A DNA stretch of 6,756 bases from Crocinitomicaceae bacterium (lineage in GTDB: Bacteria > Bacteroidota > Bacteroidia > Flavobacteriales_D > Crocinitomicaceae), in contig JABSPC010000484.1 in the NCBI GenBank assembly GCA_013215515.1, forward strand, positions 1 to 6,756, written 5' to 3'. Position numbers and translations under genes: made by a program. Within the stretch, counting starts at the first letter, position 1, and each line of letters opens with the position of its first letter. The notes under the pieces are model-generated. The model made no database searches and was not told the DNA's origin. It saw only the letters and a list, made by a program, of their open reading frames with translations. Below are positions 1 through 5,555 of the stretch, piece by piece.

Positions 1-379
1 AGGTTATTTGTTCTACGGAGCATTGTTCGCATCCGTTGGAGCAACGATGGGTACTGAAAGCGATGGACAACAATTTATTATTCCAATACTATTCTTACTC
101 GGCTTTGGGTTGTACTCTGGCTACTACGTTATACACTATCCTGAAAGTGAATTGGCAGCTTGGTTCTACTATTTGCCTTTCACTTCTCCTGTCGCAGTTA
201 TGGTTGATCTAGCTCAAGCCGAATCAGTGGGATATGAGGCCTATTTATCATTGTTCATTTTAATTGTGAGCGCAGTTGTATTTCTTCGAGTTGCGGGAAG
301 GTTGTATAAAAATGGTATTCTGCAATTCGGGCACAGCGTTCGGTTGAGTCATATCGTAAAATGGCTGAGAAAAAGTTAA
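1..379 (+). CDS. ABC-2 type transporter permease, C-terminal part (partial at window edge)
   Basis: The gene enters from the left edge; the first full codon is at position 2 and about 125 residues remain before TAA. What remains is hydrophobic: a partial membrane segment (residues about 3-14 of the fragment), a clear membrane helix around FIIPILFLLGFGLYSGYYVI, a segment containing the YLPFTSPVAVMV motif, and a last helix (YLSLFILIVSAVVFLRVAGR) followed by a basic tail ending KWLRKS. The order 'GAxxGxESDGQQF, TM, PLTSPxxMMV-like motif, TM, GRLYKNGILxFG, basic tail' is that of the C-terminal half of ABC-2/NatB-like permeases in Bacteroidota, which sit in the inner membrane and work with a separate ATPase, often for export. 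The substrate cannot be told. The gene stops one base before the next start, so the two are probably cotranscribed. Confidence 0.75.
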   Translation, partial: GYLFYGALFASVGATMGTESDGQQFIIPILFLLGFGLYSGYYVIHYPESELAAWFYYLPFTSPVAVMVDLAQAESVGYEAYLSLFILIVSAVVFLRVAGRLYKNGILQFGHSVRLSHIVKWLRKS

Positions 380-380
380 T

Positions 381-1268
381 ATGAAAAAAGCCATTATTGA
401 TCTTGGTACTAACACTTTTAATCTGCTAATTGGAGAAGTCGAAAACGGACAATTGAATCGATTGCGTACTGAAAAAGAAGCTGTCTTATTAGGTATGAAC
501 GGGATCAATCATGGAACAATTGCTGAAGAAGCTTGGCTCCGGGGTCTTCAAACTTTAATTCGTTTTAAATAGTATTGCGAAGAAGAAGGAGTGACCGACA
601 TCATTGGATATGGTACTTCAGCGTTGAGAGATGCGAAAAACGGTGATCTCTTCATAAAAGAAGTCAAGGAGCAAGCCGGAATTCAGATTGATATAATCTC
701 CGGAAAGAAAGAAATAGGGTTGATTTATCAAGGAGTGAAATGGTTGCACAATTTTGACAATCCTGGAATTATAATGGACATTGGAGGTGGAAGCACGGAG
801 TTTATCTTTGCCAACAATTCGGGTGTTCAAAATGCCTCAAGTTTTGATATTGGCGTCTCTAGATTGTATCAAGAGCTCGGTAAGAACAACAATCTAACTG
901 CTCGAAATTTTGAATTCATGGATGGCTATCTTGAAGCCAGATTGGGCGATTTCTTTGCTTTGAACAATTCCGAGACTTTAATTGGTGCATCTGGAAGTTT
1001 TGAAACGTTCCATGAAATGATTTATCAAGAACGCTACTCCAACCATAACAGTATTGAAAGTCTCCCATTAGAACCTTTGATGGAAAAGTTGGACTGGGTT
1101 ATTGATTCACGATACGAAGACCGAATGAATAACGAGTGGATCATCCCCATGCGAAAGCAGATGCTCCCTATTGCTGCTTTTAAGATCAAATGGGTAATAC
1201 AGAGCCTAGGGATTAAAAAAGCATTTGTGTGTCCTTATTCTTTGAAGGAAGGCGCATTTTTGGAGTGA
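381..1268 (+). pseudogene. Ppx/GppA-family phosphatase (exopolyphosphatase-like), interrupted by in-frame TAG
   Basis: A single reading frame of 295 codons plus TGA encodes an actin-fold Ppx/GppA protein, the family that hydrolyses polyphosphate or pppGpp in the cytoplasm. Motifs appear in family order: phosphate loop 1 IDLGTNTFNLL (residues 6-16), GTSALRDA (78-85), a probable catalytic Glu111 in GKKEIGLIYQGV, phosphate loop 2 MDIGGGSTEF (132-141), and the nucleotide-site-like GASGSFETF (202-210). About 295 residues suits the short two-domain form. Codon 64 is TAG (570-572), in the same frame, between RFK and YCEEEGVTD, where the family has a continuous helix. No frameshift is needed and nothing else is damaged. 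The next possible starts (GTG at 591, ATG at 774) would lose phosphate loop 1, so a restart product should not be active. It follows the permease gene by one base. It could be a recent nonsense allele, a readthrough gene or a base error. Family assignment is firm; functional status is not. Confidence 0.85.
570..572 (+). other. In-frame amber stop inside the Ppx/GppA frame
   Basis: TAG follows AAA and precedes TATTGCGAAGAAG in the unchanged frame of the phosphatase. One base substitution from AAG, CAG, GAG, TGG or TAT/TAC would restore a sense codon; Glu, Lys or Gln would suit a helix of the form FK-X-YCEEEG. TAG also ends both minus-strand genes in this window, so a general amber reassignment is unlikely. 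Confidence 0.9.
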
Positions 1269-1300
1269 GATTAAAATAACTCATAATTTCTAACCTCTCC

Positions 1301-1882
1301 CTAACCTTTAACCTTAATTTTCAAAGCTGTTCTGCGTTCTTCACAAGAATCAAGGAAACGAATGTTATTATTAAACACAGTTACTGAAATTGAGCCAGCG
1401 TCTCGTTTCTTTTTGTTCTTCTTCCGAGCCAGTTCAATCTTGTCATGGGTTTCATTTACCAAAAAGTGATTGCGTTTCATGATGATCTTAATTTCAGTAT
1501 GCGCTTCTTTTTCTTTCTTAGGCTTGAATTTATGATGTTTCTTTCTCGCTTTTTCGGCTCTTTCATTACCCAATTCATGTTCAAAGTGGATTGTTACGTT
1601 AGCACCATGATGTCCATGTTTACCTTTTATTTTATGATTGTGCTTTCCTTTTGGCTGGATCTCCATTTTTCGCGTATCGATGTTAATATTAATCGATGAT
1701 CCATGATTATGACCGTGATGATGATCATGTTTTTTCTTTTTCTTTTTTGGTTTCTTTTTATTTCCAAGAGGGATATGAATCGGGATTACTCCAACAGTTG
1801 GAGTGCTGAATGCTGATGTGAAGGAAGCCATTAAAAAGCCAGTAAGGCCAACGATTATCAAAGTAATTGCTATTTTAATCAT
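1301..1882 (-). CDS. Lys/His-rich exported or membrane-anchored protein of unknown function
   Basis: A 193-residue protein starting with ATG and ending with TAG. I do not recognise the family. Residues 3-24 form a hydrophobic signal or anchor ending in TSA, a possible signal peptidase I site. Residues 42-51 are almost all lysine, followed by a histidine cluster (52-60, HDHHHGHNH), further GKHxHK and GKHGHHG motifs (80-93), and KKHHKFKPKK (114-123). By my count there are 35 Lys and 19 His, a net charge near +27, and one Cys (180). Between the basic runs are short alternating, probably beta, segments: SININID, VTIHFEHE, EIKIIMK, SISVTVF, ALKIKVK. Histidine clusters suggest binding of metals (Zn, Ni, Cu); lysine runs suggest contact with polyanions such as nucleic acid, polyphosphate or surface polysaccharide. 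Both are inference. It starts three bases after the lipoprotein gene, so the two are likely one operon. A coding frame is supported by the coherent signal segment and patterned composition. Confidence 0.65.
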   Translation of the reverse strand: MIKIAITLIIVGLTGFLMASFTSAFSTPTVGVIPIHIPLGNKKKPKKKKKKHDHHHGHNHGSSININIDTRKMEIQPKGKHNHKIKGKHGHHGANVTIHFEHELGNERAEKARKKHHKFKPKKEKEAHTEIKIIMKRNHFLVNETHDKIELARKKNKKKRDAGSISVTVFNNNIRFLDSCEERRTALKIKVKG

Positions 1883-1885
1883 GGT

Positions 1886-2074
1886 CTAATTTAATGTAGT
1901 TAGTAAAGAATCCAATTCACCGTCCAATTGCTCAAGTTCAATGTTTGCTTCTTGAACTTCTAGCGTTTTTTCTTTTGTGTCTTTAGTAATTGGTCCGTCT
2001 TTTTCTTCATTCTCATCAGAAGAGGAGCAAGCAACTAAAAATAGAGTAGCAAAAAATGCAATTTTAATATTCAT
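1886..2074 (-). CDS. Small lipoprotein with surface-export-like signal and heptad repeat
   Basis: A 62-residue protein. Residues 1-15 are a short lipoprotein signal peptide with lipobox LVAC; Cys16 would be lipidated and become the N-terminus. The next residues, SSSDENEEKD, are Ser plus acidic, resembling the lipoprotein export signal of Bacteroidota that sends lipoproteins to the cell surface. The rest is charged, with a C-terminal amphipathic helix: V40, A43, L47, L50, L54, L57 and L61 fall in strict 3-4 spacing, predicting a short coiled coil. The layout (lipid anchor plus heptad helix) recalls small Lpp-like lipoproteins, but there is no C-terminal lysine and no similarity beyond layout. 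The Lys/His-rich gene starts three bases after its TAG stop, so the two products may act together at the envelope; that is inference. The family is not recognised. Confidence 0.7.
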   Translation of the reverse strand: MNIKIAFFATLFLVACSSSDENEEKDGPITKDTKEKTLEVQEANIELEQLDGELDSLLTTLN

Positions 2075-2100
2075 AACCAGAATGTCATTTTAGGACTCCT

Positions 2101-2131
2101 GAAACTACCTGTTTTTAGCTTAAAAACCAAA
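2101..2131 (-). promoter_or_regulatory. Weak candidate promoter for the lipoprotein / Lys-His-rich operon
   Basis: On the minus strand a TTTG (complement of 2128-2131) lies 20 bases from TAGTTTCA (complement of 2100-2107), compared with the Bacteroidota consensus TTTG then TAnnTTTG. The -33 element is exact but the -7 element matches only four of six fixed bases. A start near 2094 would give a 5' UTR of about 20 bases. No better match was seen between 2075 and 2200 on this strand. Confidence 0.3.
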
Positions 2132-2179
2132 TGGTTAGGGTGAGATAGATTAGATTAATAATCTTAGAAATAAGATAGA

Positions 2180-2212
2180 TTTGCATCTTAAAGAATTAAT
2201 TGCATACATTTG
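2180..2212 (+). promoter_or_regulatory. Bacteroidota-type promoter of the his operon
   Basis: TTTG at 2180-2183 and an exact TAnnTTTG (TACATTTG) at 2205-2212 are separated by 21 bases, close to the usual spacing for the primary sigma factor of Bacteroidota. The expected transcription start is about 2217-2220, only some 10-13 bases before the leader ORF start at 2230. Its position just upstream of the His-codon leader supports the call. Confidence 0.75.
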
Positions 2213-2229
2213 TAGCAGAAAACAAAACA

Positions 2230-2289
2230 ATGAATTTTAGTCAATTACATCATCATCATTTTCATACTTGCCCTCAGGCGATGTGTTAA
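2230..2289 (+). CDS. hisL: his operon leader peptide with five His codons
   Basis: A 19-codon ORF, reading MNFSQL-HHHHFH-TCPQAMC, ends in TAA. Five of six consecutive codons (7-12) are CAT. It sits between a good promoter and an intrinsic terminator, ahead of hisG, which is the arrangement of ribosome-mediated attenuation: charged tRNA-His supply decides where the ribosome stops. There is no Shine-Dalgarno; the bases before ATG (AACAAAACA) are A-rich, as is usual in this phylum. The final codons (15-17, CCT CAG GCG) contain the antiterminator arm, so a ribosome reaching the stop codon would cover it. The peptide itself probably has no other function. Confidence 0.88.
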   Translation: MNFSQLHHHHFHTCPQAMC

Positions 2290-2334
2290 TGATATGTGTT
2301 GACTTCAACTAAAAATATTAAAAACCCGTCTGAG
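2273..2334 (+). promoter_or_regulatory. Antiterminator pairing of the his attenuator
   Basis: CTCAGGCG (2273-2280) can pair over 8 bp with CGTCTGAG (2327-2334), with one G-U pair. The second arm is part of the terminator 5' arm, so the two structures exclude each other. The first arm lies inside the last codons of the leader ORF. Ribosomes stalled on the CAT run (2248-2259) should leave it free; ribosomes at the stop codon (2287-2289) should cover it. A small hairpin, GTTG-ACTT-CAAC (2298-2309), lies between the arms and could shorten the loop. The complementarity is seen; the switching is inferred from known attenuators. Confidence 0.72.
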
Positions 2335-2352
2335 TAATCAGACGGGTTTTTT
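2321..2352 (+). terminator. Intrinsic terminator (attenuator) ahead of hisG
   Basis: A perfect 13-bp stem (AAAACCCGTCTGA, 2321-2333, with TCAGACGGGTTTT, 2338-2350), a GTAA loop and six T residues (2347-2352) make a strong Rho-independent terminator. It lies after the leader ORF and before hisG, so it would end transcription when histidine is plentiful. Confidence 0.92.
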
Positions 2353-2376
2353 GTTTCTCATCGGTTTACTCAGACG
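2327..2376 (+). promoter_or_regulatory. Alternative 11-bp pairing between terminator arm and hisG 5' UTR
   Basis: CGTCTGAGTAA (2327-2337) is perfectly complementary to TTACTCAGACG (2366-2376). This uses most of the 5' terminator arm plus its loop and is longer than the 8-bp antiterminator. It cannot coexist with the terminator stem, and it overlaps the segment that could mask the hisG start. It may be a later state of transcripts that escaped termination; that role is inferred. Confidence 0.5.
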
Positions 2377-2400
2377 CATTTTGTTAAAAATGAGTAAACT
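2363..2400 (+). promoter_or_regulatory. Potential hairpin covering the hisG start codon
   Basis: GTTTACTCA (2364-2372) is perfectly complementary to TGAGTAAAC (2391-2399), which begins with the second base of the hisG ATG; a G-U pair (2363 with 2400) extends it to 10 bp around an 18-base loop. Because this phylum relies on unstructured start regions and not on Shine-Dalgarno pairing, the stem could lower hisG translation. It excludes the pairing of 2366-2376 with the terminator arm. Confidence 0.45.
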
Positions 2401-3247
2401 TAAAATTGCAATTCAAAAAAGCGGACGACTTAACGAAGAGTCACTGAAACTCCTTAAATCATGTGGAATCAGGATCGAAAATGGCATCGATCAATTGAAG
2501 GTTGTTGTACCCAATTTTCCTCTCGAGATCCTGTATCTAAGGAATTCTGATATTCCGCAGTACCTCGAAGATGGTGTTGTAGATATCGCTATCATCGGAG
2601 AAAACCTGTTGATTGAAAAGGACAATAATGTTCAAGTTGTTCAGAAGCTTGGGTTTTCTAAATGTCGAGTATCACTTGCCGTTCCTAAGGATGTTGATGT
2701 AAAAAATGTGTCCTTTTTCAACGGACGTAAAATCGCAACTTCTTATCCGAACACGGTTAAAAGTTTCTTTGCTGAAAATAACGTTGAAGCCGAGATTCAC
2801 ACTATTTCTGGGTCCGTTGAAATTGCTCCAAATATTGGTTTGGCAGATGGGATTTGCGATATCGTTAGTTCGGGGTCAACGCTATTCAAAAATGGTTTAA
2901 AGGAGACCCAAGTCATTATAAACTCTGAAGCGGTATTGGCCAGTTCATTGAATCTTACAAAAGAAAATCAAGATGTTTTGGACAAGTTAATCTTTCGAAT
3001 TAAAGCGGTTCTTAAAGCCAAATCATCGAGATACGTATTGATGAATGTTCCAAACGATAAGATCAATCTCGTCAGTTCAATTCTACCTGTTTTGAAGTCG
3101 CCTACAATTCTTCCTCTTGCTCAAGAAGGATGGAGTTCATTACACTCTGTAATTGATGAGGACAAATTCTGGGAAGTGATAGACGAGCTCAAAGAAGCTG
3201 GAGCAGAAGGGATTTTGATTGTACCAATCGACAAAATAGTATTGTGA
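2390..3247 (+). CDS. hisG: ATP phosphoribosyltransferase, long form
   Basis: Catalyses the first step of histidine synthesis, joining PRPP to ATP to give phosphoribosyl-ATP, in the cytoplasm. The protein has 285 residues. The N-terminus KLKIAIQKSGRLNEESLKLL (3-22) is typical; the PRPP-binding loop is in GSVEIAPNIGLADGICDIVSSGSTL (141-165); residues from about 212 (SSRYVLMNVP... GAEGILIVPIDKI) are the C-terminal ACT-like domain of the long form, which senses histidine and does not need HisZ. The ATG at 2390 is chosen because an upstream in-frame TTG (2351) would start inside the terminator T tract and add 13 residues foreign to the family. No Shine-Dalgarno is seen. The ATG lies within a possible hairpin. 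Its TGA stop overlaps the hisD ATG by one base. Confidence 0.96.
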   Translation: MSKLKIAIQKSGRLNEESLKLLKSCGIRIENGIDQLKVVVPNFPLEILYLRNSDIPQYLEDGVVDIAIIGENLLIEKDNNVQVVQKLGFSKCRVSLAVPKDVDVKNVSFFNGRKIATSYPNTVKSFFAENNVEAEIHTISGSVEIAPNIGLADGICDIVSSGSTLFKNGLKETQVIINSEAVLASSLNLTKENQDVLDKLIFRIKAVLKAKSSRYVLMNVPNDKINLVSSILPVLKSPTILPLAQEGWSSLHSVIDEDKFWEVIDELKEAGAEGILIVPIDKIVL

Positions 3248-4536
3248 TGAAGAAGTATGTACGACCTCAAAAAGAAGACTGGTTAGAGATTTGTTCACGA
3301 CCCGCTTTGGCTAAAAGGGAATTGACGAAGCAAGTCAATACTGTTCTGGAAAGTGTCAGAACTAATGGTGATGAAGCTATTAGGCAATTCACAAATGATT
3401 TCGACGGTCTGCTGATTGAGAATTCACAAGTTACAGTTGAGGAGATTCAATTTGCTTCAGATACTGTATCCAATGATTTAAAACAAGCGATCCAATTGGC
3501 CAAGACGAATATCGAAATATTCCACAAGAGTCAAATTGATGTTCCTGAGGTAATAGAAACAAGTCTGGGTGTTCAATGCTGGAGAAAAAGTGTCGCCATT
3601 GAAAAGGTTGGACTTTACATACCAGGTGGTTCCGCGCCTTTGTTCTCTACCATTTTAATGCTCGGAATTCCTGCACTGATCGCTGGATGTGAAGAAATTA
3701 TTTTGTGTACTCCTCCAAGCCAAGATGGAACGGTAAATCCGGCTATTTTGTATACTGCTAGTCTGGTTGGAGTGACCAAAATATTCAAGATTGGAGGTGC
3801 TCAGGCAATTGCAGCTATGGCATATGGGACTGAATCTGTACCGTTGGTTTATAAGATTTTTGGAACAAGAAATAAATATGTGACGAAAGCAAAAGAATTG
3901 ATTCAGCAAGACGGAATAGCAATTGACATGCCCGCCGGTCCTAGCGAAGTTTTAGTTATTGCGGATTCAACTTGTAATCCTTCGTTTGTAGCGTCTGATC
4001 TTCTTTCTCAAGCAGAACACGGTGCAGACAGTCAGGTGATATTGGTAACTGACAATGAAAACGTTCTCAATGAAACCATGACTGAATTGATAGCGCAACT
4101 TAATCAATTGCCGAGAAAAAGAATAGCGCAGAAAGCATTAAAAAACAGTAAGGTTATCCTTCTGAACTCGATAGAAGACTGCATGGAACTGAGTAATTAT
4201 TACGCTCCAGAGCACTTAATTATTGCTTCTGAAAATGCGGAGCGATTAACCGAATTGATTGTAAATGCAGGGTCGGTATTCCTTGGGAATTATAGCTGTG
4301 AAAGTGCTGGAGATTATGCGAGCGGAACGAATCACACCTTGCCAACAAATGGCTACGCTCGAAATTATAGTGGTGTTTCCTTAGATAGTTTTGTTCGCAA
4401 AATCACTTTCCAAAAAGTATCGGAAACAGGGATTAAAAATATTGGCCCCGCGATCGAATTAATGGCAGAAGCAGAAGAGCTTTTTGCTCACAAAAATGCA
4501 GTAACACTAAGACTTAAAGCGTTAAATGATGTTTGA
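3247..4536 (+). CDS. hisD: Histidinol dehydrogenase
   Basis: Catalyses the last two steps, the NAD-dependent oxidation of L-histidinol to histidinal and then histidine, as a zinc enzyme. The 429 residues match the usual length. Visible motifs: GLYIPGGSAPLFSTILM (122-138), IGGAQAIAAMAYGT (182-195), AGPSEVLVIAD (230-240), QAEHGADSQ (255-263), YAPEHL (319-324), NYSCESAGDYASGTNHTLPT (348-367) and LFAHKNAV (412-419). By analogy with the E. coli enzyme the zinc ligands are Gln255, His258, Asp356 and His415, and the catalytic pair is Glu322-His323; all are present. The ATG at 3247 shares its A with the hisG stop (TGATG), which suggests coupling; GTG at 3244 would add only one residue. It overlaps the hisC start by 8 bases. 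Confidence 0.97.
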   Translation: MKKYVRPQKEDWLEICSRPALAKRELTKQVNTVLESVRTNGDEAIRQFTNDFDGLLIENSQVTVEEIQFASDTVSNDLKQAIQLAKTNIEIFHKSQIDVPEVIETSLGVQCWRKSVAIEKVGLYIPGGSAPLFSTILMLGIPALIAGCEEIILCTPPSQDGTVNPAILYTASLVGVTKIFKIGGAQAIAAMAYGTESVPLVYKIFGTRNKYVTKAKELIQQDGIAIDMPAGPSEVLVIADSTCNPSFVASDLLSQAEHGADSQVILVTDNENVLNETMTELIAQLNQLPRKRIAQKALKNSKVILLNSIEDCMELSNYYAPEHLIIASENAERLTELIVNAGSVFLGNYSCESAGDYASGTNHTLPTNGYARNYSGVSLDSFVRKITFQKVSETGIKNIGPAIELMAEAEELFAHKNAVTLRLKALNDV

Positions 4537-5554
4537 ACTAGACAAAATAACGAGGCCGAATATTCTGACACTTCAGCCGTATTCAAGCGCTCGTGATGAG
4601 TTTACAGGATCCAAAGGAATTTTTCTAGATGCGAATGAAAATCCGTTCGGAGAACTAAATCGATATCCAGATCCGTATCAGCGTGAATTGAAAAAGATAA
4701 TTGGTGGAATTAAGAACGTCAACGAGAACAGCACATTCATCGGTAATGGTAGCGATGAGATTATTGATCTGTTGTTTCGAATTTTCTGCAATCCAGGAAG
4801 TGACAAAGCTCTAACATTTTCGCCGACCTATGGAATGTATGATGTTGCCGCAGGAATTAACGACACTGAATTGATCAAAATAGAACTGAATAAAGATTTC
4901 GATATCGATTTTGAAGTAATCGAACCATTTCTGTCAGATCCCAGCTTGAAATTGATTTTAATTTGTTCTCCAAATAACCCAACGGGGAATTGTTTGAATC
5001 CAGAAGTGATCAAGAAAATCCTTGAATATTTTAATGGAATCGTTCTTATTGACGAGGCCTATATCGATTTTTCAGAAACGGCTTCATTCATAAATAAAAT
5101 CGAATCTTATTCGAATTTGGTCATCTGTCAAACGATGAGTAAAGCATATGGATTGGCTGCGGCGAGGGTAGGGATGGCGTTTTCAAATTCTTCAATCATT
5201 GATTTACTGAATAGGGTGAAACCTCCTTACAACGTGAGTGAACTCAATCAAAAAGCAGCAATAGATACCCTTAAAAGATCGGATGAATTTGAATCAAATA
5301 AGAAAAATATTTTAGCAGAGAAAGAAAAGCTCTTAACTGAGCTACAATCGTTGAACATTATTAAGAAAATATATCCTTCAGAAGCTAATTTTTTCTTGGT
5401 CGAAACAGAGAATGCAAATGCGGTTTATAACATTCTTGCAGAAGTAAAAATAATAGTTAGAAATCGAAATGAGGTGGTTCGAAATTGCATTCGAATTACG
5501 GTTGGATCGGCCCCAGAAAATGAAGCATTAATCAAAGTATTAAAAACAATATAA
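4529..5554 (+). CDS. hisC: Histidinol-phosphate aminotransferase
   Basis: A PLP-dependent class I/II aminotransferase that converts imidazole acetol-phosphate and glutamate to histidinol-phosphate and 2-oxoglutarate. It has 341 residues, usual for HisC. Motifs in order: [17 protein letters not shown] (9-25), DANENPFG (34-41), GNGSDEIID (72-80), SPNNPTG (147-153), LIDEAYIDF (173-181), [12 protein letters not shown] (204-215) with Lys205 as the Schiff-base lysine and Arg213 near the PLP phosphate, KPPYNV (231-236), and a C-terminal RNCIRITVG with the substrate-carboxylate arginine. Two adjacent ATGs (4526, 4529) are possible; 4529 is chosen because homologues usually begin MFxLxKxxRPNI. Both overlap the end of hisD, consistent with coupling. 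Confidence 0.96.
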   Translation: MFELDKITRPNILTLQPYSSARDEFTGSKGIFLDANENPFGELNRYPDPYQRELKKIIGGIKNVNENSTFIGNGSDEIIDLLFRIFCNPGSDKALTFSPTYGMYDVAAGINDTELIKIELNKDFDIDFEVIEPFLSDPSLKLILICSPNNPTGNCLNPEVIKKILEYFNGIVLIDEAYIDFSETASFINKIESYSNLVICQTMSKAYGLAAARVGMAFSNSSIIDLLNRVKPPYNVSELNQKAAIDTLKRSDEFESNKKNILAEKEKLLTELQSLNIIKKIYPSEANFFLVETENANAVYNILAEVKIIVRNRNEVVRNCIRITVGSAPENEALIKVLKTI

Positions 5555-5555
5555 G

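Noticed and set aside
570..572. Amber codon reassignment as a genetic-code change
   Set aside because: Both minus-strand genes end with TAG at plausible positions, so TAG appears to work as a stop here.
591..1268. Separate downstream gene starting at GTG 591
   Set aside because: It would begin in mid-domain without phosphate loop 1, has no intergenic signal, and is in frame with the upstream piece; it is better read as one interrupted gene.
1269..1320. Bidirectional terminator between the convergent genes, and TAACCT repeats at 1291, 1302 and 1309
   Set aside because: Only a 4-bp stem (1266-1269 with 1280-1283) could be found, and two of the three repeat copies are coding sequence of the minus-strand gene.
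1445..1699. Plus-strand frame rich in Phe and Met opposite the Lys/His-rich gene
   Set aside because: It is the complement of Lys- and His-rich codons, which gives Phe/Leu/Met-rich sequence; no motif or start context supports it.
1730..1759. Programmed frameshift site in the AAA/AAG lysine run
   Set aside because: The run could allow slippage, but no alternative frame product or stimulatory structure is evident.
2351..2389. In-frame TTG extension of hisG by 13 residues
   Set aside because: It would begin in the T tract of the terminator, adds residues not seen in the family, and the ATG at 2390 gives the normal N-terminus.
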